Below, one piece after another: positions 1 to 12,543 of a DNA stretch of 64,000 bases (position 1 is its first letter; each line of letters opens with the position of its first letter). This DNA comes from Paramecium pentaurelia (lineage: Eukaryota > Ciliophora > Oligohymenophorea > Peniculida > Parameciidae): positions 186,001 through 250,000 of the forward strand of contig CAJJDO010000036.1 of assembly GCA_905183005.1 (NCBI GenBank), written 5' to 3'. The translations under genes and the position numbers were made by a program. The notes below the pieces were generated by a model. The model had not been told where the DNA came from and ran no database searches. It saw only the letters and a list, made by a program, of their open reading frames with translations.

Positions 1-184
1 ATGGCAATCTAATTCTTGGCCAATTTAATTAATATCCCAAATCACATTTATTGTATTACTTTATGGAGTTATTATAGCTGAATATCTTAAGTTTGAATGT
101 CCTGAAATATTCGATACAGAGCGTGTTTATATTTTTGATTTAAGTTATTTAATAAACATAATTAATGAGAGAATCAATAAATGA
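1..184 (+). CDS. 3' end of a membrane protein (partial)
   Basis: The frame starting at base 2 is open to a TGA at 182-184 when TAA/TAG are read as Gln, giving about 60 C-terminal residues. It contains a hydrophobic run (ITFIVLLYGVIIAEYL) near residue 13, likely a last membrane segment, followed by a polar tail with a Cys-Pro and several acidic residues. The start lies outside the window. I do not recognise the family. The other frames here close sooner and look less coding. It converges on the CDPK-like gene that ends at 678. Confidence 0.45.
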
Positions 185-677
185 ATTCAGCAAATATCTT
201 GTAAAAGTCAAGTATAGGGATTTTTTATATTTTTAGAATTAATAATGTATATAGTTCTAAGTAACATATAAAAAACTATGAAATGTAAAAAGAATCAAAT
301 AAATTGTAATTTGTATTTCTCGATTTTTCATTATGGAATATTTTGTATAAATTGATATCTTTAATGATATAGAAATTATTTAATTGTATTTCTGAAACAA
401 TATCTTAATAATTAATTTAATAGATTCTTAATAAGATTCATATATAATAAATAACTCTAAAAATCTTTTACTTAATAATAGTATATAATATATTGATATG
501 ATAGATTTATAAGTTATTTTTTCATTAAGATTATTGAACTAAGAGAATATAGATTATTAATAAAAATAATCTAATTTTTGTTTATAAAACACTCTTATAA
601 ATACAAGAATTGTAATGTCATGATATATTTGGGATATAATTTAATATTACAATATATAAATATTAATATCAAATATG
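185..677. other. convergent intergenic region
   Basis: About 490 bases of very AT-rich sequence between the 3' ends of two convergent genes. I see no sustained reading frame with Gln-recoded codons, no RNA gene and no clear repeat. It probably holds both 3' untranslated regions. Confidence 0.5.
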
Positions 678-2264
678 TCATGCAATAGATAACATAATTT
701 ATAAAAACTCTTCTTGAGTTATCTGTCCATCTCCATCTTAATCTAATTATTATGATAATTAATCAAGTTTTTCTTTAGGTATTTACATATCTCTCAATAA
801 TTTCTTAACTTCTAATTTACTTAATTATCCACTATGATCTCTATCAATTTATTGAAATAGCATTAGTAGTTTTTCTCTATTGAAATATTTTTTTTAATCT
901 ATAGTCGCTAAGACAAACTCTAAAATTTTACTAATTTTTATACCTTAGTAATCAATCCTACCACTATGATTTTAATCAACTTTCGAGAAAATGGTTTCAA
1001 CCTCTTAATTAGCTTACTCAGATGAATACATAGTAATATAAACTTTTAAGAGTTCTTCTTTTGTAAGCAAACCATCTTTATTCAAATCAAATTTTTAGAA
1101 TTCTTCCATTAATTTTTTCTTATCTTATTCTTATAACATGTTTTCAGCAATGTAATTTAACATGGCATTTTGCATTTAAGATTATTACTAAGCTGATAAA
1201 GTATTTATATACTTTAAAATCCTTCATATTTTTTGAGAGTTGTTTATTTGGTTTAGTTAATATTCTTGCTCTGTTCACAAAAATTGGATGATTAATAATT
1301 TCTGCTGCTGTAGGACGAGCTTATGGATTGGAACTAAGCATTTTACTAATTAATAATTTCATATCTGGATTGATATGTGACCATTCAGAGCCTTCATAAT
1401 TAACAATTCCTCTTAATATTGCCGTTTTTAAAGTTTAAACATCTCTAGATTAAAATGGCATATGAGAAGTTAAAAAGAAGTACAATAGACATCCACATGA
1501 CCAGATGTCAGATTTAGCTGATGTAAGACCTGATTATCTTAAGGCTTCTGGTGATTTAAAGGATATCTCTTAAATACTTCCATTAGGTTTCCATTATAAA
1601 CATATTTATTTAAAAGAATTTGGGATTCCATAGTCCAATAATTTAACATTCTCCATGTTTTTCTCCTTAAATACTATGCTTTCAAGCTAGATATTACTAA
1701 AATTTCACAACCTAACATACCCATGTGCAATTCCTTAATTATGTAAGTATTAAACTCCAGCCATAATCTAACAAAACACATCAATCATATTATATTGTTG
1801 AAGTTGGCTAAAATGATCCAAACGAGATAATAGATTGCCTCCTTCACTAAATTCACTCACTAAAAACAATTTGTTGTCATTATAATAGTATGATAATATG
1901 CGAATCAAGTTTAAATGTTTCTAACATATATCATAAAATTTTACAATTTGTAATAAATGGTTGACTATTCTCTCTAATTCTAACTTTTCAGTTGATCCAA
2001 GATTTAAACAATTAAAAATCTTTACAATTCTAGTAGCATTATTGCTCTTAGAAACTGCTTTCTTAATGTAGTTTCTCCTAGCTATTTTAGTTATTAAATA
2101 AATAGTATACTTACTAAAGGATCCAAAGCATGGAAAATAAAGTCTGTTTCAATCTTATCAGTTTCTTACATCAAAGAAACATTGGATATAGACATTTTTT
2201 TAAGACCAACAGGAGAATTTTATTTGCTAAGTTATTTCTCAGATTTTGCAGCAGCACAACCCAT
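678..2264 (-). CDS. CDPK-like protein with four EF-hands and a degenerate kinase domain
   Basis: Calcium-dependent protein kinase architecture, 494 residues. The start MGCAAAKS fits N-myristoylation plus palmitoylation, so membrane attachment is likely. Four introns (920..943, 1188..1212, 1697..1720, 2082..2110) leave exactly 495 codons. Four canonical EF-hand loops sit near residues 367 (DLNKDGLLTKEE), 404 (DQNHSGRIDYQE), 440 (DRDHSGQLSKLE) and 474 (DQDGDGQITQEE). The kinase region keeps its length, a VAIK-type lysine (RIVK, about residue 72) and a SPEAL motif. However, no GxGxxG loop is visible, HRD is replaced by HGN (about 170-172), the following catalytic-loop Lys is Gln, and DFG is DYG (192-194). 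The catalytic base Asp is therefore Asn. I infer a calcium-responsive pseudokinase. It is divergent from the kinesin gene. Confidence 0.88.
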
Positions 2265-2971
2265 CTTCAATCAAGTAATGATATATTTTAATATTTGATA
2301 AAAATATTCAATAACTTTCTCAAAATATAACAAAAATTAGCGTTATCTCACAAAATATTAATGTTATCCCTTTTTGTAGTTATAATTTTATTAGTATCCT
2401 CAAATAAGCTTCAACTATATAATTTTAAATATATCAATATTTATAACTGTTTCATTTTTAACTAAAATTATAAATATTTCCTTTATTAATAGTGATCCCA
2501 TTTAAAAATTAAATTATCATCTATCTTATATTCCTGTAAGAATTAAGTATTAAATTAATGTGTATTAAGTATATTGAAATAACTTTAATTAATTATTTTT
2601 ATTCAAGAATTCCAATTATGTCTTAATAATATTAAAAAAAACTCCTTAATTAAATTTTGTCAAACTATTTTATTCATTCCCATTTTTATATTATCATCAC
2701 TTATCATCTATTTATCTATTATTTAGATTAATCAAATTACTAAAAGTTTTATTAGTTTGATAGATTAATCAATTATTATCATTTTTCTATATTGATATTA
2801 CAATATTTAAATGTCGATATAGTCAATTTTATTGATTTATTTGATTAAGATAGTAAATATGAATCAATAAGTTTAATCTATATATATCATCTCTCATACA
2901 TAATCAATGATGAAATGAGTATAATTTTAATTGCTAAAATAAGCTTATTCAATTTATTATTATATTTTTAG
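2265..2971. other. divergent intergenic region
   Basis: About 700 AT-rich bases between the starts of the CDPK-like gene (-) and the kinesin (+), unusually long for this genome. It must hold both promoters, but I see no recognisable motif or additional gene. Confidence 0.5.
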
Positions 2972-5900
2972 ATGAAGGAAGGCTAAAATATTAAAGTAGT
3001 TGCTAGATTAAGACCACTTAATGCTCTTGAAATGTAATAAGGAGGTGAATGCTGTGTTACTTATAATGATAAATAGATTACTGTCACAGTATTAGATTTT
3101 AAGTCTATCAATTATTTTAGGTTGGCTCCAATGACAAATAAGATTTTGCATTTGATCGTATATTTGGACCTGATTCAGAATAAGCAGATGTATTTGAAGA
3201 AGTAGGTAGACCCATTTTAGATAGTGTGATGAATGGTTATAATGGAACTATTTTTGCATATGGCTAAACTTCATCAGGAAAAACATTTACAATGGAAGTA
3301 CTATAGAGAATGAATTATCTAGGGTCCAGATAATCCAAATGAAAGGACTAAAGGATTAATACCAAGAGTCATGACTGAATTATTTGATGTTGTACATAGT
3401 AAATCAGATGATTTAATATATATTGTAAAGGTTTCATTCTTGGAGATTTATAATGAGAAAATTATGGATTTATTAGATACTAATAAAACAAACTTAAAAA
3501 TAAAAGAAGATAGACTTAGAGGCATTTTTGTATAGAATCTTACAGAGATTAAAGTTGAATCTCCAGAAGAAATGAAATAAGTCATGTTGACTGGGTCAAA
3601 TAATAGAACAATAGCAGCAACTAGAATGAATGAAAGATCATCTAGATCTCATTCTTTATTCTAAATTTAAGTGAGTGAAAAAAATATCAAAACAGATTCC
3701 AGTAAATTAAGCAAATTATATTTTGTGGATTTGGCAGGTTCAGAAAAAGTAGCTAAAACTAATGTTTCTGGTTAATAATTAGAAGAAGCCAAAAACATTA
3801 ATAAATCATTAACTTGTTTAGGTATGGTTATTAATGCTTTAACTTCTGATAAAAAAGAACATATCCCTTATAGAGACTCTAAATTAACAAGAATATTAAG
3901 TGAATCACTTGGAGGAAATGCAAAAACTACATTAGTTGTTGCTTGTTCAATGTGTTCATACAATGATAAAGAAACATTAAGTACATTAAGATTTGGAGCA
4001 AGAGCCAAAGCTATAAAAAATAAACCTACTATTAATGCAGAGAAAAGTGCTAAAGAATTATAAGCCTTATTAGATATTGCTGAATAAAAGATCATAGAAT
4101 AGGATGAAATAATTAATAAATTAATGGAAAAAGTAGAGAACAGTACTTATGTCACATAAGAAAAAGGAAATTCAAATTAAGGATCTTAATAAAATATTGC
4201 ATAATCCAAATAACATTCATCTCTATAATTATTAAAAGAACACAAATTAGTTGTTAATTTATAAGAAGAATTAGAATTTTAAAAAACAGAAATGGCTGCA
4301 CTTTAAATAAATTATTAAAGTAGGATTGATGAATTATAAGATAAAATTTTAAAATAAAAGTTTAATGAAGAACATTTAAAATAATAATTATCTGAATGTT
4401 TAAAAAATAATTAAAAATTCATATTTGAAAATGAATAACTAAAAACTCAAATATTAGAAAATGAATAAAAATTATTTGATTTTCGTAGAGCACTCTCTTC
4501 AACCAAATAAGATTTGGATTTTTTCCTTGCTAATTTAAATCTCAAAAATTAATACAATTATTGTCCTTCAGATTCAGAATCAACAAAGGATATTTTCATG
4601 ACTGAATAATATGATAAAGAAATTGAAGAAAGAACCTTTTAAAGTATAATTAATTTTTCAGAAACTCTAACAAAATTAGATTCAATACTTATAAAAGATC
4701 TTAATTAGGATTAAGTAATTCCATAATTAGTAAATTCTGAAAATAAGAAAAAAAATGTATCATTTTAAATAGATTCTTAACCTCCCTCACCTAAATCTCA
4801 TAAATTATTAGATATAGATAATTTCTCTTTTTAAACAGATGAAGATGATTTAAACATTAAATTTGATGAAAACGAATAAACTTTGATTAAGTCTACCTAA
4901 GAAAATGAAGAGATCTCAGATGTTGAAAAATTATTAGCCATGTTAGGTGATAAAATGGAAGATCCACATGTACTTTATCAAATACAGGAGGTAATGTCAA
5001 AATTAAGGAGGCAACTTTAAATTGAATAAGATAAGGTTTAAGAAATATATTAAATAATGGTTACACTTAAAGATTAATTTTCTATGTATCAAATTAAAGA
5101 AAGAGAAAAGATGTAAAAATTGAAATTATCATATACTTAAAAAAAAAATGAAATGACTTAAATGAAACAGAATCTTGAAAAATAATTAGTAAATTTTTGA
5201 TATTAAAAATTATAGGGAGATTTAACAAGTGAATTTCAGAAATATAAGTATGATTCAGAAAAATAATAATAATTTCTAACTTAAATTAATTAGTAACTAA
5301 TGTTTACTATTGAGACTCAAAAATCTTAGTATTATATTATTCTTATTTTTTATATTGTAACAATAGGAAAGTTCTGCCTTTAATCCTCTCTCCAGAGAAT
5401 ATCAACTAGAATGTACTGTCAAATAGTTGATGCATGAAAGGAATGAAATGCACAATTCATTATTATAAACAAGATAATAATTGGAAAATGCTATAAAATA
5501 AAAAAATTCCTAGGCTGAAGAAATAATTAAACTATAAAAGAAAATCGATACAATAGAATTGTAATTGTAACATAAGAAGCTCTAGGAATAAGATTTCTTT
5601 CGACAGTAATTCAAAAGGAGATTCAGTAGAGATTCAAAAAAAACCACCTCAGAGACTTAAGGATGGAGTTTCGACTAAATTATTAAAGATGATCATGCAA
5701 GGAACATTGCAAGATTAGAAACAATTTTAGGATATTCTGGTTTAGAAATAAGCTAAACAGGAGCCTGTGTAGGAAAAGCAAATCTAATAATAGATGAGTT
5801 TTAGGTAAAGATTCATAATATATTATAGAAAATATATAACATAAGCAGTTAGTAGTAAAGAAATGAATAGGAGTTTGATGATCTCAGTCCAGTCATTGGT

Positions 5901-6098
5901 ACACGCACCATAATTTCAAAAGAAATTGGAGAATGCAAAGGATAAAATACAGAGATATTCTAATAATAACATGAATAGATAAGCGTAGCATTAGATGTAA
6001 TAATTTAAATTGATGTAAGGAATTTCACGAATAACTTGTCGATGACATTGGAACGACCCCCTTTAGAAGAATTATAAGAAAGTTACTCTCCTGATTGA
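2972..6098 (+). CDS. kinesin motor protein, kinesin-1-like
   Basis: Microtubule motor of about 1,000 residues. The N-terminal motor domain (roughly 1-350) has the P-loop GQTSSGKT near residue 87, switch I SSRSHS near 204 and switch II DLAGSE near 234. The phrases YNGTIFAYGQTSSGKT and PYRDSKLTRIL resemble conventional kinesins. A long Gln/Glu/Lys-rich coiled-coil stalk follows, and the tail shows no domain I can name. Introns at 3089..3120, 3298..3322 and 5189..5215 are well supported. One more is needed between about 5290 and 5400 to reach the downstream frame, with length 1 mod 3; candidates are 5293..5329 or 5302..5329, and I could not settle it. The stop is TGA at 6096-6098. Confidence 0.9.
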
Positions 6099-6307
6099 AT
6101 AATTATAAATTCAACAATATTGTTTTTAAAATTTAGAGTTTGTTCATTAAAATATATAGTTTTTAAAATTTTCATAAAATTATTAAATTATAAAAAATAA
6201 AATTAAAAAATTTAGATATTATTTTTGTTTAAAAAAATAGGTTATGATATTTTATTTATTAGATATATTATCAAAAACCTAAAAAATAATCGGTATCAAC
6301 TCCCCAA

Positions 6308-7285
6308 ATGGGTTATCTAGATTTTTAGCAACTGTTGTTGTTGCTAATAGATATTTCAGTTGATGCTTTGCTTATAGGTGAATTGGTTTAATTTTAATCT
6401 TCTAAAATTAAAGAAAATATTAACTTATTCTTTTAGCACTATATGCCCTTTTATAAAGTTGACGTAGCATTTTATCGCATTTAGGATTTTCAGAATCTTT
6501 TAAAATATCTTGGATTTTCACAAACGAAGTTAGATCATGAGACTTGTAGCTAATCAACAGATCATGATTGAGGAGATTTTTTCGATACCAGTTATCCATT
6601 TCAACACAAGAAAATGGACCTAAAATATTTAGATAAGGCTAGACCTTACCTTATACAGTATTACTATTGTCCAAATAATACCAATATCGACTTGTCAAAG
6701 ATTGAAAGTAAGAATATTTAGAAAAAGAAAATGGACTCATGTTAGCTTTGTGAACAGGCCATTCTATTTAAATTTTAGATGATTATTACTTGAAGGAAAA
6801 AAAGTTCTGATCTTTCCTTTGGAACCTTTAGATTATACAGACCTTAATTATTAGGCTGATATCTAGGGTGTGTTACTTTAACTTATAGCTGACATAAATA
6901 TTAAACCATTCTCAAAATCTAAGGTCAGTTGTATTGAAATAATTACTTTCAGGAGATTCATTTGTTAAAGGATTTTGTTATTAAGTAGTAAAAAAAGCAG
7001 TGAAGTTATCAAGTAAAGTATTTGGAATAGAACACTTAATGTTTTCATATCCAAGTAGTTCTAAAGTCTCTTTCATAAAATTCATTAATTAATATATGAG
7101 ATTATATTTTTTTGAATATTTGGTTTTATAACATAATATTGATAGTTTAAATATTATAATAAGATTATACAGGGAGTAATAAAATTTAAGTTTTGATCTT
7201 CTATTTGATATTATGATATTTATACTAAATTAGAGAATCAAATATTTATAATAGGAAAAATTAAAATATTTTATTTATTTTAAAT
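6308..7285 (+). pseudogene. probable decayed protein-coding gene
   Basis: From an ATG at 6308 the frame gives plausible protein (for example FFQHYMPFYKVDVAFYR) up to an in-frame TGA near 6568. The same frame resumes at once with sensible protein (MDLKYLDKARPYLIQYYYC). A second break falls near 6778-6800, after which the coding-like frame changes (VLIFPLEPLDYTDL), and it changes again near 6950 (GDSFVKGFCYQVVKKA). A 30-nt intron ending in GAG could explain the first break, but no normal GT-AG intron repairs the second. I do not recognise the family. It lies just upstream of the VAP gene on the same strand. Either it is a decaying gene or I have missed unusual introns. Confidence 0.35.
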
Positions 7286-8126
7286 ATGCTTGAAGTTTCA
7301 TCAACAGAGATTATCTTCGACTTAAAAAATGATGTTTATATACCTTACAACATAAGTTTAAAAAATGTCACATCCCTATATATAGCATATAAAGTTTAAG
7401 AAAAAACTTATTTAATAGATTAAATCCACTAAACCAGAACTTTTTTCTGTCAAATAAAGTAGAGGATTAATTTCACCACATCAATCTGAAATTATTGAGT
7501 TCAGCACAACAGATAGAGCAAAAGTAAATTATAAATAAGAATATAGGAAGAATTAAGATCCAAAGCATATCGTCAATTAAAAATTCTAAATTTATGCTAT
7601 TAGTATTCAAGAGAAGAAATCAGTAAAATCGAATATATAATTAGACTGCTGAAATTGATAATCTCTTTCAATCTTAAGCATGCTTTAATATTAGATTATG
7701 TACAAGTGTATTGAAAGAAGAATTTGGCAAAAAAATTCCCATCTATGGTAATAATTTGGCTTCTAGTCATACATCAATTCTAGTATGAAATAAATTCAAT
7801 ATATTTAATAGTCAAATAGTAGAACAGAATCATAGCCTATTTTACAATCTATGATTTAACCAAATCCATTAAATAATTAAGTACAGTGTGTTCAAAGACT
7901 CAAATAAATTGAATTGGATCTAGTAATATATTTTTAATTATAAAATTAGGCAGAAGAAAAAAGAAAGAGAGAATAAATATATAATACAATTGAAATCTCA
8001 AAATTAAAGAAAGGTTGTATTTATTATTAATAAATAGGTTCCTCATTATTCAAATTTATTTTACCAATAATTTTAGGAATTGTATTATCAAATTTTTACT
8101 AATTGAGTCTTTAATATTATGAATGA
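7286..8126 (+). CDS. VAP-like protein: MSP domain, coiled coil, C-terminal membrane anchor
   Basis: 254 residues after removing introns 7394..7418, 7623..7644 and 7783..7811. The N-terminal 110 residues match the major sperm protein fold of VAMP-associated proteins: an opening strand LEVSSTEIIFDL, then IKSTKPELFSVK followed by GLISPHQS. These are the basic patch and the glycine-isoleucine-proline turn typical of FFAT-binding VAPs. A Gln-rich linker with a short coiled coil (about 175-215) is followed by a single hydrophobic segment (FILPIILGIVLSNFY) at the very C-terminus, a tail anchor. VAPs tether the ER to other membranes. The MSP frame is only continuous once the first 25-nt intron is removed, which supports the model. 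Confidence 0.85.
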
Positions 8127-8271
8127 GATTGAGATATAAGTTTTTTTTGATAAAATATGCAACAATTAATATATATTTATTAATAATAATATTATTGGCA
8201 CATATTTGTATATATAAAACAATATCAAAATATGTATTTTATATATTAATTACATAAAATCTTGCATTAAT

Positions 8272-8911
8272 TCATTTTAATTATTCATATTCCATTTGAT
8301 CTTTGAGTTTAGCTATTTCACTATGTACTTTTGAAAATTATTAATTTAAAACAATTGCATCATTAAGTACATATAGATAAGGTTTATTTGATAATTAAAT
8401 ATCTGAATTTCCTTATATTAATTATGCACCTTCTTCATAACTCACACATTAATAAGCAACATGAACTCCACATTCTTCACAACACCAACGATATTATTTC
8501 TCAACAGCTTAAAATATGACACTATATTACAATTAGATCTTTTAATATATTTGATTCCTTCCTATTTTAGAAACAATCGAATAAATATTTATTTTAAATT
8601 GATTGCAATGCTATTATCTGATCTTCTTGTTGGAAGAGTATCTAAACCTATATTTGCTCCTATTGCCTTTTTTCCACAAAGAGAGCAGAAATATATTTTA
8701 ATATTTTCTGATTTCAATGTAGTTTCATTTAAAGTTCTTAATTTCACTACAGTTTATAAATCAACATCTCTGTTATAGATTGCAGACTTTAAGGTTTTTA
8801 AAGATGCTAATGTTACCTAGATTAATTTAGATTAATATAGTATACTGGATTTTTATCTTATGCTTTGTCAAGTTCTTTTAATTATTCTAATATTTTTTCT
8901 TCGTCTTACAT
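8272..8911 (-). CDS. STEEP1/CXorf56-like zinc-binding protein
   Basis: 195 residues once introns 8508..8530 and 8817..8845 are removed. The core carries two CxxC pairs: YFCSLCGKKAIG near residue 60 and WCCEECGVHVAYQC near 130, linked by LDTLPTRR and a basic stretch before EKQYRW. This order (CxCG, LPxR, ERQYR-like, CxxCGxxxxYQ) is that of the STEEP1 (CXorf56) family, which in animals acts in ER exit of STING; other eukaryotes have it without STING. The C-terminus is a short coiled coil (SEIAKLKDQMEYEQLK). The typical N-terminal half-domain is shortened here. It lies antisense between the VAP and SF-assemblin genes. Confidence 0.7.
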
Positions 8912-8970
8912 TAATATAAAATAAATAATACATATTTAAACAGTTAACCTTAAAATTAAATTTAAAAATA

Positions 8971-9901
8971 ATGTTCAAAAGTGCTACTGCAACAAAGAAA
9001 CATGATGAATCTGATTATTCAAATGTATAGATTTGATTATAATATGATAGAGAAATGTATCACCTAGTTAAAATCAAGATCGTATCAATGAATTGAACAG
9101 AGTATTGTAAGGACTATCCACTAATGTTAAAGATGACAAAGTATATATTATTTCAATATAATTTAGAGTAGGAGAGATTTATATTTTCAAAAAATAAAAA
9201 TATTAGAGGAGAGAATTCAAAAAGGAGAGATTAATGATAATTAAAAATTCAGAGTATTTATTAATTTGTAATTTCTTAGTTACTTTATGAATAATATGAA
9301 AAATTAGAAGAGACTTTATACAGCGAAAGGGATTAAAGATAGGTAATATATTTATTAATTTTAGTTAATTTGTGAAAAAAGTTTGAAATCATTAACTTTA
9401 ATTGAAAAAAACTTTTCTTTATCTTTGAATGAAGAATATTCTAGTAGAAAAGTGAATGAATAAGAGATTTTTGCTGAAATTGATGATAAAATATCAGCAA
9501 TGAAAGGAGAATTAAAAAAAGATAATATTCAAAGAACTGAATATGAAGAAAAACAAATTGAAAATATTGAAAAAGAACTTGAAGAATTAAGATATTATTT
9601 TGAATAAGAAAAATAAATAAGAGATTAAAATGCTGAAAAATTAATAAGAGGATTTGGGGAAGAAATATTAAGATTGTAAGAATAATTGAGTGAAGAAAAA
9701 AGAATCTCAGAAGAGTCTTATGAAACTACTATTAGATTATTATAAGACTTAGATTAATCTATTTAAAATGATTTAGAAGTATATATATTATTCTATTAAT
9801 TATTTTAGTAAGAGTAATTTTAAAGAGAAAAATAAGAGAAATCTTTATTAAAATTATTGGAATCAACATGCTAAAAGATAGAATAATCTTTATTATCATG
9901 A
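8971..9901 (+). CDS. SF-assemblin (striated fiber assemblin) family protein
   Basis: 266 residues after removing five introns (9025..9050, 9141..9166, 9254..9279, 9343..9364, 9779..9808). A short non-helical head is followed by an almost unbroken coiled coil with the SF-assemblin/beta-giardin character: EIFAEIDDKISAMK, EKQIENIEKELEELR and LRLQEQLSEEKRISEE, spaced as in the family's segmented rod. SF-assemblins form striated rootlet filaments at basal bodies, and Paramecium has many copies. The correct frame (LYEQYEKLEETLYSERDQ) appears only when the third and fourth introns are removed. Confidence 0.85.
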
Positions 9902-9945
9902 TATATAAATTTATTTATGCATATTAATTAATTAGAATAAATTAA

Positions 9946-12465
9946 ATGGGAAATTAGATCAATGTAAAGTCAAAATTTGTAAATTTATTGAAATAAGAGG
10001 AAGAAAATGCTTTAGCAGAAGAATTGAAGTCAATTTTGCTTCTTGATATCTCCTAAGAAGATTATCTGAATGCTTTTTATCCTTCTGACATTCGGGATAT
10101 ATTAAAATAATCTCCAAAGAGGATATTGGGCATAATTAACTATTTACATAAATTTCTTTGTGATGCATAATCTGAATTACAATCTCATATTCAATATAGA
10201 TAATGGAAGAATAGTTTGAGAATATTAACTTCAATTATTCCGGTGTTATATGAAGAAAATTTTAAAGAATAAATGAAAGAGATATTATGGAATACCAAAA
10301 TTGCTTAACCTAATAAAGAAATCTCAGAAAAAGATCCTCCTTTGATAATTTCACTAATTACAAGACTATTTTAAATGTGTTTCCATTTTGGATTTACCAT
10401 AGATGTTTTAGAATATAATGTATTTATACTTACTAATCTTAAAAGGAGTCAGTTGTAAAGAATGATACTCTATTATAATTCTTTGCATAATATTATCATA
10501 ATGTATGGAATTCTTATAAATTTCAAATTGGTTATGTATGGAAAGGTTTTAATCCTTAATGTAAATATCCAAATGATATTGCAAAATATTATGAAAATCG
10601 ATATCTAGTTTTATCCTGTTTATTTGCTTTGGTTAGTTCTTCTTTATTTTCATCAGAGTTATTTTTCTAAATTGAAATTGAAGAATTAAATGATGAAGAA
10701 TAAAAATAAAAGATAGAAAATATTAATTAGTAGAATTAATCAGATGAATAAGAAATAGATGAATAATTTTAAGAAAATAATACTTAAGAATAATAAAATA
10801 ACAATAATTAAAAGTAAACATAAAAGTTGTTAGTATAAACACCAAATGCACCTTTGTTAATATTACAAAAAATATAATACTTTCCAGAATTAATAGTTTC
10901 AATGATTGCATTTTCATTATTCTCAACTGAGAGAATTTAGTAATTTTTAAGAGGCATAGTTAATATATCTAATTAAATTGAAGAAAATCTTTAAAGTGTA
11001 TGCTTAAAGTTAACATCACTTATAATAGGGGGATAAGGTAATAAAATTAATATTAATCATAGGTTTTGTCTATAAAGATGTTTTAAATTTAGGAAAAGAA
11101 TTTGAGGAGATGATCAAAGCCAAAGAGCACTTTTAAATGTTTAATAATCCATTCCCTTAATTTATTAATTTTCCATAATAAATATTAGAAGGAATAATAG
11201 TATAATTAACATAAAAGTTTTATTCTTATTACAAATCTTAATAGTAATTTATTAGAGGAACCTTTGAAAAATAATTATCAAATTTTGAAAGCTGTTTCAT
11301 TTTTTTAAGTTATCTATCTTCCAAGACTGTTTATAATGGTATTTATTATTATTATAATAATATAGTTCCTAATATAATGACTGTTTTTTTATTGTCTTAC
11401 TTTAATCCAAAAATATATATAAAGAATATTTCATTAAAAATAATCAAATTGTTGAGTACTTAACCTTAATTGAATAAATAATTGTGTGTAAATTAAGAGT
11501 TTACTTTAACTTTTACAGATGCTCCTATTGTTTTTGGTACTTGGGGTGATTTATTGATTACAGCACTTTCTGATACAGTCTTGAAAGAGTTAACATCAAT
11601 TAAAGAAAGCAAACTATTAGAAATATCCCAAATATTATTCAATGTATCTTCAGATATTGAAAAATTGAATAAAGAAAGTTGCTAAATTATTTGTAATTTA
11701 ATTAAAAAATTGGCAAATTATGATTTTGTATTAAAATCACCTAATATCTTAATAAGTCTATTGAATTTGATAGGAGCAGTATCTCAAATAATTTATTTCT
11801 TTCCTGATGAGAATTTAGATCTTATAGATAATGTAATAAAGATTAAGGATAGCATTAAATTTATTCATGAATTATAAGTTACATAAAAGAAACTTCAAGT
11901 TTGGTGGAGTAAACATGCTCCTCATAATCCAATTGTTAATTAAAGTTTCATTAAAAGTCAGTAATTTTAAAATGATGTTCATGATATAAGAGAATCATAA
12001 GTCAGATCAATCACTCAATAATAATAAGTTATTTAAAAAAGATAATTAAAAGATTCTTAACATGATGAGATTTAGGGTCTTAAATAAATGGAGTAGATTT
12101 AATCTGAAAGAATATTAAAGCCCTCTGTTGAATATGATAATTATATTGAGAAATGGAAAAATTTTAATTAGAATATTCTAAAAGGTTTTGTTCCATTAAT
12201 TAGTTTGGCTAAATTACTAGAAAATTTGTATAAATTAACTGTGGATCCAACAGATGAGGTATAATTAAAATCAGTAATTTAATCACATGATTTACGATCT
12301 TTGATGATCAAACAACTTAGTTTTAAAATTATGTTTGATAAATATAAGATATTTAAGACTTTGACAAAATAAATTTGGTTGAATTGTTTGAGAAATACTG
12401 AAAAATTTCCTTATTTTGAAAAATCTGAATGCCTATGCTTTTAACAATCATATCAAAAGAAATGA
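9946..12465 (+). CDS. HID1-like protein (HID1/dymeclin superfamily)
   Basis: 813 residues after introns 10420..10445, 11039..11063 and 11339..11365. The start MGN followed by a basic stretch fits N-myristoylation, as in animal HID1. Early segments (YPSDIRDILKQSPKRIL, then SLRILTSIIPVLYEE) align in order with the HID1 N-terminal helices. Later APIVFGTWGDLLI matches the conserved PVFTGTHADLLI region, followed by a helical block ending in WWSKHAP. Near the C-terminus EKWKNF and PLISLAKLLENL match the conserved WKSKLPLQTI region. A low-complexity Gln/Asn linker (about 255-300) interrupts the family core. HID1 acts at the trans-Golgi in dense-core granule formation, interesting in a cell that makes trichocysts; that link is inference. 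Confidence 0.78.
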
Positions 12466-12543
12466 TCTATTAAGTTATAAAGTTTATAAATAATTTTGTG
12501 AAATAATAATTAGGTTTTAACTTTTATTATAAATTAATATAAA

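Noticed and set aside
6560..6580. In-frame TGA as selenocysteine
   Set aside because: There is no selenoprotein family similarity or visible SECIS-like stem, and a second break lies downstream, so decay or a missed intron is simpler.
8461..8778. 105-residue + strand ORF
   Set aside because: It is antisense to the STEEP1-like gene, whose CxxC pairs and exact intron structure show the minus strand is coding; the + frame is a shadow.
12240..12300. Additional intron in the HID1-like gene after ACAGATGAG
   Set aside because: The nearest acceptor gives only 16 nt, and the unspliced frame is open with an exact total length.
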